Source: Candidatus Iainarchaeum sp.
Lineage (GTDB): Archaea > Iainarchaeota > Iainarchaeia > Iainarchaeales > JAFCFF01
Length of the DNA stretch: 14,936 nt
Assembly (NCBI GenBank): GCA_017608775.1
Contig: JAFCFF010000010.1
Span: 8,356 to 23,291, forward strand
Direction of reading: 5' to 3'
Positions 6,357-12,201 of the stretch are shown piece after piece (position 1 is the stretch's first letter; every line of letters begins with the position of its first letter). Below the pieces are notes generated by a model. That model was not told the DNA's origin, ran no database searches, and saw only the letters and a list, made by a program, of their open reading frames with translations. The position numbers and the translations under genes are program-made.

Positions 6357-7109
6357 TTATTTTAAAATCTCAAGCCTTGCTGTGTTTGGGGCTTCTTTTT
6401 TTAGAAACTCTAGTGCGGCACTTAGTTTTTTGTCTCCTTCCTTGGGCTTTGCTGTCTCAATAACAAAGGAGAACTTGTTTGAGCCCTCATAAACAACATC
6501 AAGCTTGAATTTTTTCTTTAGGTTTAGAAGAAGCTCTCTTATCTTCTCAACCCCATATCCTGTTGGATAAAAGAGTCTTATTTTTTTTGTTAACTTTCTT
6601 TTTGGCACCACGATGTTCTTTCTTATAAACAAAACAAACTTTTCTCTTATTGGTTCCGGAATTTTCCTTTCCTCTTCCGGCTCAAGTGAGAGGTTTTTCA
6701 GCGCCTCATAATAGCTCTCGTAATCCCTGAAAAAGGAGTCAAGCTGACTCAGCAGCTCTTCCTCTCTGATTTTGTTTTCCCTTGCAAATATCTCCAGTAG
6801 TTTTAGGGCTCTTTTGTTTTCCCTCCAGGCCTTCAGAAGTCTTTTTTCCTGCTGAGGAGAAACCTTGGCAAAGGACAGGTCTATCTGGTTTTCCCTTAGG
6901 TTTACAACCTTTGCTATTTTTATTTGGTTTTCCTTTACAAAGTTTCTTATGTTTTTAACCCAGGAGCTTGAAACTTGGGAAATATGGACAAAGCCTGAAA
7001 CTCCCTCATATTCAAGTAGGGAGACCCTAAGACCATAGGAAAAAATCTTATCTATCTTGACAACAACCAGTTCTCCAAGCCCAGGCAACTCTTTCATGTT
7101 ATCTCCCAT
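6357..7109 (-). CDS. eif2a: Translation initiation factor 2 subunit alpha (aIF2-alpha)
   Basis: This 250-residue protein is one subunit of the aIF2 heterotrimer that brings initiator tRNA to the ribosome. The S1 RNA-binding domain covers about residues 10-83 (GELVVVKIDKIFSYGLRVSL, GVSGFVHISQVSSSWVKNI, LRENQIDLSFAKVS). A helical middle domain (about 84-165) and a C-terminal alpha/beta domain that contacts the gamma subunit (about 166-250; VVPKRKLTKKIRLFYPTGYG onward) follow. Length is slightly below the usual 260-275, mainly from a short tail. The start may be the ATG at 7109 or the second Met at 7097, which has GGGAG 5 nt before it. A TATA-like stretch near 7141-7150 would serve either. It lies between GINS51 and the PAC2 gene, a replication-translation neighbourhood known from other archaea. 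Confidence 0.95.
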   Translation of the reverse strand: MGDNMKELPGLGELVVVKIDKIFSYGLRVSLLEYEGVSGFVHISQVSSSWVKNIRNFVKENQIKIAKVVNLRENQIDLSFAKVSPQQEKRLLKAWRENKRALKLLEIFARENKIREEELLSQLDSFFRDYESYYEALKNLSLEPEEERKIPEPIREKFVLFIRKNIVVPKRKLTKKIRLFYPTGYGVEKIRELLLNLKKKFKLDVVYEGSNKFSFVIETAKPKEGDKKLSAALEFLKKEAPNTARLEILK

Positions 7110-7140
7110 CTCTATCTTTTTTAATGACTTTATCTAAAAT

Positions 7141-7150
7141 AAATATTTAA
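7141..7150 (-). promoter_or_regulatory. A/T-rich TATA candidate for aIF2-alpha
   Basis: TTAAATATTT on the minus strand lies just past the GINS51 stop and predicts a start near 7120, giving a leader of about 11 nt to the ATG at 7109 or 23 nt to that at 7097. The preceding T-rich tract may also terminate GINS51 transcripts. Confidence 0.4.
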
Positions 7151-7159
7151 AATAAAAAC

Positions 7160-7696
7160 CTAAACTTTTTCAGCAAAGTTTTTTCTTACAAGAAACTCGG
7201 CAACAGCCGAGGGAAGAGAAACCATCTGCTCCTTGTTAAAAGGGCCATAGGTTCTTGTATCCTCAGCAACAAACTCGGGAATGTCCCTTAGAATTTTCAG
7301 CTTTACCTCTGTCGTTGTTTTTTTCTTTCTGTTTTTTGAAATTTCTGTTATTTTTTCTTTGTTTTCTTGCAACACTGAGGAAATCTTCCTGAATGCCTCC
7401 TTCTCCATATAGATTAACCCCTCCAGTTTTTCCTCCCCTGTTCTTGATGAAACCAAAACCTTGTTCAAGAGTTTTTTTTCTCTTAGTGAAAAAATGTCCT
7501 CTATCATTTTCAATAGATTTTCATATTTTTTTGTTTCCGCAACAGAAAAAGATTTTGCGGCATCAAAATACTTTTTTCTCTCATCCTCAAGAAAGGCCTC
7601 AAGCATGTCAAGGAAATTCTCTGGTAGCGGGGTAAGGGAGGAAGAGTTTTTCTCTTCTCTATGAATCTTTCTTATTTCCTCATAGGATAAGACCAT
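7160..7696 (-). CDS. gins51: DNA replication factor GINS51 (GINS15)
   Basis: This 178-residue protein is a GINS complex subunit of the archaeal replicative helicase (with MCM and a Cdc45/RecJ-like protein). The N-terminal A domain has the family pattern SYEEIRKIHREEKNSSSLTP then LPENFLDML, followed by long charged helices. The small C-terminal B domain, about residues 139-178, has IPEFVAEDTRTYGPF, then LPSAVAEFLVRKNFAEKV. A TTG start at 7759 would add 21 residues and overlap priS. I prefer the ATG at 7696 because it begins exactly where family homology begins and has a TATA box 25 nt upstream; AAGGA also lies 4 nt before it. No second GINS gene (GINS23) is visible in the window. Confidence 0.9.
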   Translation of the reverse strand: MVLSYEEIRKIHREEKNSSSLTPLPENFLDMLEAFLEDERKKYFDAAKSFSVAETKKYENLLKMIEDIFSLREKKLLNKVLVSSRTGEEKLEGLIYMEKEAFRKISSVLQENKEKITEISKNRKKKTTTEVKLKILRDIPEFVAEDTRTYGPFNKEQMVSLPSAVAEFLVRKNFAEKV

Positions 7697-7716
7697 ATCA
7701 TAATCCTTGGGGAAAA

Positions 7717-7724
7717 TATTTAAA
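7717..7724 (-). promoter_or_regulatory. TATA box of GINS51
   Basis: TTTAAATA on the minus strand, in the 50 bp between the priS stop and the ATG at 7696, is centred about 25 nt from that ATG. It would give GINS51 its own leaderless transcript and argues against the TTG start at 7759. Confidence 0.6.
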
Positions 7725-7745
7725 TTGGTAGTTTTATTTTCAGTT

Positions 7746-8972
7746 TTAAAAATACTCAAAGCTTTTTACCAAGTCTTTTGACAACAAAAGCAAAAACAAG
7801 GCCTCGGGAAGATTTATGGTTTTGTTTTTGTAGGGGCCATAGTAGTTTCCAAGAAGGAAAAGTCTAGGCATTCTTTTTATCTCTGTTTTTACTTCCCTAT
7901 CCCTAAAAGCAACTGCATCTGTCAAGGGATCAAAGCTATCAAGGTTTTTAAATCTCTTGGCAAGAAACATTGTTCCTACATGTATTGTGTCTGGATGTCT
8001 TATGAGTTTTTTTATGTCCTTGCTTGTTTGATAATCAAGGTTTACTGAAAGGTCTTGCTTTAGGGAAAGAAAGAAATTTTTCCAGAAATCCTTTTCTTTT
8101 ATTCTTGGAAGCCTTCCCTCTTGCAATGGTTTTGTTAGGTTGAAGGATTTTGCAAGGATGTTTTTTGCTCTCTTTAAACCAACACCTGTGTACTCGCTTA
8201 GTTTTTCTGGCTTTGTATTTTGGAGAAAGATTATTGCCTCCCTCACAAGCTTTCCAGCTATGCTTTTTTCATATGGTTTTGGAGCCCTGTTATCAAAAAA
8301 GTTAAAGCCACCAAGAGAAAGGTCAAAGTCGTTTAGAGCAAGATAGTTCAAAAGTTCAAGCCTTGCATTCTCATCAAGAGAAAATATTTCCTTGTCCCTT
8401 AGATGAATGTGATATCCCCTGTTTCCAGAGTAGTTTAGGGAAAAGTTTCTTGGGGAAATTCCAAAGTCGTTTGTCAACACATCCAAAAGCTTGTAGGTCT
8501 CAATCTTAACCCTCTCCAGGCACTCAGGACATATAAAGTCATATCTTAGAAGTCTTGAGGAAGAACAGTGTATGCACTTTTCAGCAAAGCCTGTTTCTGT
8601 CTTTCCACAGTCCAGACATTTGTAAAAATCATGCTTGTTTCTGCATTTCAGAACAAAGTCTGTTGAGTCAAACTCATAGACAATGTCCGCTCCCAGGAAG
8701 CCTTTTTTGTCCATTGGCTGTTTTTCGGGTTCTTTGTAGTAGGCTGTTGAGTAGGAAATGTAAAAGGGAGCTGCTCTTTTTAGGTAGGAGTTTAGCTTTC
8801 CCTCGTCACTGAAATACATATGTCTCTTTGCAATCTTCTTTTCAAAGCTACCAACCCCAAACTCTCTTTCCTCTATCTTAGGGACAGCTAGTATTGTGTT
8901 TTTTTCATAGTGCTGTCTTATCTTTTCCTGCAGGATTTTTTCCCTGTGCTCCTTTCCCCTTATTTTTTCCAT
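7746..8972 (-). CDS. priS: DNA primase small (catalytic) subunit PriS
   Basis: This 408-residue polymerizing subunit of the archaeal primase pairs with PriL. Family landmarks are GFLGADIVYEFDSTD (91-105; metal site E100 and D102), YSGNRGYHIHLRD (181-193; nucleotide-contacting H188/H190), a probable third metal ligand D313, and KKLIRHPDTIHVGTM (321-335). The zinc region is enlarged: C110, C119, C122, C133, C136, C148 and C151, with a CX2C-X10-CX2C zinc-ribbon-like segment inserted before CPECL. In Pyrococcus and human the first metal ligand is Asp; here it aligns with E100. The last 40 residues resemble the GINS51 B domain. The ATG overlaps the 3' end of priL by 13 nt, and AGAGG lies 7 nt before it, implying translational coupling. 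I judge it functional because all other core motifs are intact. Confidence 0.95.
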   Translation of the reverse strand: MEKIRGKEHREKILQEKIRQHYEKNTILAVPKIEEREFGVGSFEKKIAKRHMYFSDEGKLNSYLKRAAPFYISYSTAYYKEPEKQPMDKKGFLGADIVYEFDSTDFVLKCRNKHDFYKCLDCGKTETGFAEKCIHCSSSRLLRYDFICPECLERVKIETYKLLDVLTNDFGISPRNFSLNYSGNRGYHIHLRDKEIFSLDENARLELLNYLALNDFDLSLGGFNFFDNRAPKPYEKSIAGKLVREAIIFLQNTKPEKLSEYTGVGLKRAKNILAKSFNLTKPLQEGRLPRIKEKDFWKNFFLSLKQDLSVNLDYQTSKDIKKLIRHPDTIHVGTMFLAKRFKNLDSFDPLTDAVAFRDREVKTEIKRMPRLFLLGNYYGPYKNKTINLPEALFLLLLSKDLVKSFEYF

Positions 8973-10150
8973 ATCTTATCCTCTCTTTTTTGTCTGGATT
9001 TTTGTTTTTTTCTTCTTGCAAAACCAGTGGTTTTTTCTCTCTGGATTCTTGTCTGAACAGTTAATGGGTTTTTAGCATTTTTGCAGATCGGCTGCTCAAA
9101 ACAAAATCCTTCTTGTCTTACCTTTGAGCAGTCAAAGGGCTTATACTTGTTTTTCATAACATATTCCACCTGATACTCTGTGATGTGTTTATCAAAATTT
9201 GGGGTTTTCTCAAAAAGAGAAACAATGTCTTGCTTTGAAAACCCAAGACTTGATAAAAAACATGCGATGAAAAATCTTTGGTTGTGAGGAAGGTTTTCAC
9301 CTGCCTCTAAATTTCTTAGGATAATCTCAACACATGGTGGAAACCTGCTCTTAAGTGAGAGATTGACAAAACTTATTTTTCTTGATATTGTTTCCCTTAG
9401 CCTTTCTGCTTTTTCCCTTGGTAGTTTTTTCCTTAGGTTCTCAAAAAACCTGTCCTGGAGTTTTCTGTCATCAACAATCTTTCTAATGGAGCCCTCCTCC
9501 TTGAGAAAGGAAAATGCCTCCTGATAGCTTAGGCCTGTGTTTTTTGAGACCAGAGAAAGGAAGTTGAGTGTTTTTCCATAAGCCTCGAAGTATTTTGGAA
9601 GTTTGGCTCTTTGTGGTATTTTTTTTAGGAAATCGGAGGAAATTTTTGAAACTAGGTATGAAATAAGTTCTTCCCTTGAGAGAAAAACCCTTCCAAGCTC
9701 TAAGTCTTTGTAGACAAGAGAATCTGTTCTCTTGTGGCTTGCTGAAATATAGTCAAACAGGGAAAGGGAAAAAGTCTTGTCTTTGTAGTCCCCGAGCCTT
9801 AGATCCGACCCAAGGGCAACTGCGATCTTTAAGATGTCTGAGTCTTTCTCTCTTTCAAGAAAAAACAAGGTATGTTTCTCAAAGGAATCCAGGAAATCAT
9901 TTAGGACCGGAGTTGTTGAATATGCAAAGATAAATTTTGATATGAAAAAATCCTCAAGAAGCTCTTTTTTTTCCTCTGGGAACAAGGACTCAAACTCGTT
10001 TGTTATTTCCTTTTTTCCCATGTCAAGCGCTCTTAGAAGAAAAATAAATGAGTTTGGTGATCTTTTCTTGAGAAGATCCCCCTCTAGCTTGGTTTCCCTT
10101 AAAAGAGTTTTTCCGTAAATAGTTGGATACTTGAAGGCAGGAGAGTACAT
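8960..10150 (-). CDS. priL: DNA primase large subunit PriL (Fe-S)
   Basis: This subunit of about 396 residues binds PriS and helps initiate and regulate primer synthesis. The N-terminal two-thirds is helical (PriL N-terminal domain). The C-terminal domain has the 4Fe-4S cluster cysteines: C273 in FPPCVE, then C341, C350 and C356 in KPFDCSKVRQEGFC and PICKNAKNP. It ends with a very basic Arg/Lys tail. A TTG (10165) would add five residues, but the ATG at 10150 sits 25-26 nt from the TATA-like box at 10171-10180, so I chose it. The 3' end overlaps priS by 13 nt, so both subunits are made from one message. Length is typical for archaeal PriL. Confidence 0.93.
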   Translation of the reverse strand: MYSPAFKYPTIYGKTLLRETKLEGDLLKKRSPNSFIFLLRALDMGKKEITNEFESLFPEEKKELLEDFFISKFIFAYSTTPVLNDFLDSFEKHTLFFLEREKDSDILKIAVALGSDLRLGDYKDKTFSLSLFDYISASHKRTDSLVYKDLELGRVFLSREELISYLVSKISSDFLKKIPQRAKLPKYFEAYGKTLNFLSLVSKNTGLSYQEAFSFLKEEGSIRKIVDDRKLQDRFFENLRKKLPREKAERLRETISRKISFVNLSLKSRFPPCVEIILRNLEAGENLPHNQRFFIACFLSSLGFSKQDIVSLFEKTPNFDKHITEYQVEYVMKNKYKPFDCSKVRQEGFCFEQPICKNAKNPLTVQTRIQREKTTGFARRKKQKSRQKREDKIWKK

Positions 10151-10170
10151 AAGAAACAAACCCAAGGAAA

Positions 10171-10180
10171 AATATTAAAA
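10171..10180 (-). promoter_or_regulatory. TATA box of priL-priS
   Basis: TTTTAATATT on the minus strand, preceded by a C/T-rich stretch, is centred about 25 nt before the ATG at 10150. It predicts a leaderless priL-priS transcript. Confidence 0.55.
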
Positions 10181-10217
10181 GGAGAAAAGAAGTTGTTTTC
10201 CCATAAAGAGAGAACTC

Positions 10218-10931
10218 TCAAATTATCATGGCAGCAAGGTAGAACTTTATCTTTGCGTTTCCTATATCGTAGGAAAGAAGTGTTGTTTCATCTGTTTTTA
10301 GTTTTATTACAACGTCCTTGTCTGGATCTGCGTGCTTTATCATGTTTGTTAAAAAAGAAAGAGAATACTTTGAAACAACATCCTTGCCTCCCTCTATTTT
10401 TACTTTCTTTGCCTGGGATTTTGTACTTCCATAGGAGCTTCTTGCCTCAACTATGAACTTATCCCCCCTTGTTCTTAGAAGGACAGAGTTCCCAAAAAGA
10501 GAGGCGTCTTTCAACATCTCCTTTAGATCTCTTGCTTTTATTGTCACTATTGTTGTGAAGTTTATTGAGGGGGTTGGCGGCTCGTCAAACGCAAGATCTA
10601 TAAGCGAGAGCGAGAATTTTCTTAGGGTATCTCCGTCTAGGGTTATAACCATCTCGGAGTCAGTAAGCTCTATATAAAGCCTGTCTCCTGGCAGTATCCT
10701 TGATGTGATTTTGTTCAGCTCTCTTAGGTCAATTCCTGTGAAGGTGGGTTCAACATCAAACTTATCAAAAGACTTTGACGGCATGAAAAAATCAACAAGC
10801 GAAACCTCTGCAGGGTCGGTTGCCTTGAAAAACAAGCCATTTTCATTAAAACGAAAGTTGCCCTCGTCTATAAAGGTGCTTAGGGCCTCTATACTTTTCC
10901 TGAAAACCTCTGGCTGTCTTAGAAGAATCAT
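10218..10931 (-). CDS. pcn: DNA polymerase sliding clamp PCNA, second copy
   Basis: This encodes about 237 residues, the usual PCNA length, with the two-domain clamp pattern: FRKSIEALSTFIDEGNFRF, then GLFFKATDPAEVSLVDFFMP, the interdomain connector about LIDLAFDEPPTPSINF, then a second domain with LKEMLKDASLFG and KYSLSFLTNMIKHADPDKDV. It would encircle DNA and tether polymerase, ligase, nucleases and other PIP-box proteins. The C-terminus is KIKFYLAAMII, without the acidic/Pro-Arg tail (as in YLVSPRAEE of the neighbour) that normally borders the PIP pocket. The two copies are clearly paralogous but have drifted far apart. The ATG at 10931 is preferred to a TTG one codon upstream (10934), as a TATA box is centred 28 nt from it. 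Whether it is a homotrimer or part of a heteromeric clamp cannot be told from sequence. Confidence 0.92.
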   Translation of the reverse strand: MILLRQPEVFRKSIEALSTFIDEGNFRFNENGLFFKATDPAEVSLVDFFMPSKSFDKFDVEPTFTGIDLRELNKITSRILPGDRLYIELTDSEMVITLDGDTLRKFSLSLIDLAFDEPPTPSINFTTIVTIKARDLKEMLKDASLFGNSVLLRTRGDKFIVEARSSYGSTKSQAKKVKIEGGKDVVSKYSLSFLTNMIKHADPDKDVVIKLKTDETTLLSYDIGNAKIKFYLAAMII

Positions 10932-10955
10932 CAAATAAAAGGGATGGGGAAAGAA

Positions 10956-10963
10956 TTTTTAAA
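10956..10963 (-). promoter_or_regulatory. TATA box of the second PCNA gene
   Basis: TTTAAAAA on the minus strand is centred about 28 nt before the ATG at 10931. It lies downstream of the repeat-containing segment at 11009-11108. Confidence 0.55.
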
Positions 10964-11008
10964 CTTTGGGAGTATAAAAGACAAGAATTTTTGTTTAAGA
11001 GAGGATAA

Positions 11009-11108
11009 AACACCTAAACTGTTAAAACACTTAATTATTTGGTGATTTATTTGTGATATTTATTGGTGTTTATCTGTGACATTCAACAAGTGTTTTGTTT
11101 GTGGTGTT
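11009..11108. repeat. Nested inverted repeat flanking four phased TTAT(Y)TGTG-like repeats
   Basis: In the 180-bp gap between the PCNA genes the plus strand has four related 9-10 bp units: TTATTTGGTG (11035-11044), TTATTTGTG (11047-11055), TTATTGGTG (11060-11068) and TTATCTGTG (11070-11078). Their GTG ends are 11, 13 and 10 bp apart, near one helical turn. Flanking them is a nested inverted repeat: AAAACACTT (11024-11032) with AAGTGTTTT (11088-11096) and, outside, AACACC (11009-11014) with GGTGTT (11103-11108). This looks like a protein-binding array. It could be an operator for PCNA-2 or a replication-associated site; I do not recognise an archaeal Orc1/Cdc6 ORB motif in it. Confidence 0.6.
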
Positions 11109-11111
11109 AAA

Positions 11112-11840
11112 TTACTCCTCTGCTCTTGGGGAGACCAGGTAGGTTAGATCCGCATCCTCAACCTTATACGAGACCTTTATGGGAACGTCAGTCCCAACAA
11201 AGAGTTTAACTCCTCCCATGGCAAACTTAAAAATATCTTTTAGATAAACTATTGAAAATATTGACTTTGTTGGTTTTTCAACTTTGAACTCTTTTATTAT
11301 CTCGCTGTCTTTTGGAATTTCATGGTTGAAGTCTCCTCTTGAGGAGCTTGAGGAAAGAAAAATTTTTGATGGAGAAACATTGAAAACTATAAATGTGGAA
11401 ATTATTTCCGCATCCTTTAAGAACTCATTTATTTCTTTTGAGGCCAAGACCAGCTCTGCGTTATATTCTATCTTAGGTATTGGGAGCTCCTTATACTCAA
11501 GATCAAGTAACGGTATTGAGAAAGATCTTTTTGTCTTTCCCTTAAAAACAGTTTTCAGTGTTGCGTCAGAAATCTCAAACTCCAGCTTGTCTTCCTTTCT
11601 TGCTCTCGATAAAATTTTAGAAAAATAATCTAAATCTAGTCCGATTTTCATTTCATTGTCAACCTTATAGGACTCAAACTTTTCCTTTGGTAAAAAAAAG
11701 TCAACCATGCTTATCACAGAGGGGTCGGTTGAACGAAAACGCAGGCCATCCCTTGAAAAAATAAAAGTTCCCTCTGACACAAGAACGTTTATGGCATCGA
11801 TCATTCTTTTAAACGAAAAGGCGCTTTTATAGGATATCAT
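11112..11840 (-). CDS. pcn: DNA polymerase sliding clamp PCNA, first copy
   Basis: This encodes about 242 residues from the ATG at 11840. Clamp family segments are FKRMIDAINVLVSEGTFIFS, then LRFRSTDPSVISMVDFFLPK, the connector LEYKELPIPKIEYNAEL, and the second domain with FLKDAEIIS and FSIVYLKDIFKFA. The C-terminus YLVSPRAEE keeps the Pro-Arg-x-Glu tail that frames the PIP-box pocket, unlike the copy downstream. An in-frame GTG at 11849 would add three residues; the ATG has a TATA box 24-25 nt upstream and fits the leaderless pattern, though GAGG also lies just before it. It lies 28-37 bp after the OB-fold gene and about 180 bp before PCNA-2. It is the more canonical clamp and the likeliest partner of the EndoQ PIP motif. 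Confidence 0.93.
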   Translation of the reverse strand: MISYKSAFSFKRMIDAINVLVSEGTFIFSRDGLRFRSTDPSVISMVDFFLPKEKFESYKVDNEMKIGLDLDYFSKILSRARKEDKLEFEISDATLKTVFKGKTKRSFSIPLLDLEYKELPIPKIEYNAELVLASKEINEFLKDAEIISTFIVFNVSPSKIFLSSSSSRGDFNHEIPKDSEIIKEFKVEKPTKSIFSIVYLKDIFKFAMGGVKLFVGTDVPIKVSYKVEDADLTYLVSPRAEE

Positions 11841-11860
11841 AAACCTCACTCAAAAAATCA

Positions 11861-11868
11861 AATATAAG
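11861..11868 (-). promoter_or_regulatory. TATA box of the first PCNA gene
   Basis: CTTATATT on the minus strand is centred about 24-25 nt before the ATG at 11840, which also selects this ATG over the GTG at 11849. Confidence 0.5.
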
Positions 11869-11877
11869 AAAACCCAT

Positions 11878-12201
11878 TTAAAGTTTTAAAAGTCTTTCCT
11901 TTTTCCTAAGCATTTCATAGAGGTTTTTATCTATGTTGGAGAAATCCTGGAAAAACTCTAGCCTGAGCTTTTTTTTCTCCTTATCTGTTACACAAAAAAC
12001 TCTTACCTGCTGACCAAGAGTTAGGTTTTGGAGAATCTCTTGTTTTTTGTTGTTGTCAAGCTCCAAGCCGACTTCTCCAGTATTGTCGGAAATTTTTAGT
12101 GGATTTAGAGAGCTAATGTTTCCTACAATTGAGAGCCTTCCCTCCTCATAGCTTATGTCGGAAATGTTTTTTTCCCTTGCATGAATTATCTTCCATGGCA
12201 T
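11878..12201 (-). CDS. Small OB-fold-like protein, possibly ssDNA-binding
   Basis: This encodes 107 residues. The pattern of short strands (GRLSIVGNISS, LKISDNTGEVGLELD, GQQVRVFCVTDKEKKKLRLEFF) is that of an OB-fold, followed by a short linker and a C-terminal amphipathic helix (LYEMLRKKERLL). This resembles a reduced RPA-type single-strand DNA-binding module, and the location beside PCNA and primase fits. I cannot assign a named RPA or SSB family, and an RNA-binding role is equally open given csl4 and rpoL upstream. The ATG overlaps the stop codon of the signal peptidase gene (TAATG), and a strong AGGAGG SD sits about 7 nt before it, so it is translated from the same message. Confidence 0.7.
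   Translation of the reverse strand: MPWKIIHAREKNISDISYEEGRLSIVGNISSLNPLKISDNTGEVGLELDNNKKQEILQNLTLGQQVRVFCVTDKEKKKLRLEFFQDFSNIDKNLYEMLRKKERLLKL

Noticed and set aside
7697..7759. Extended GINS51 starting at TTG 7759
   Set aside because: The extra 21 residues have no family similarity, overlap priS, and contain the TATA box that fits the ATG at 7696.
11009..11108. Calling the phased repeats a confirmed replication origin
   Set aside because: No orc1/cdc6 gene or recognisable ORB element is visible, and skew could not be computed; it is kept as a candidate regulatory array only.
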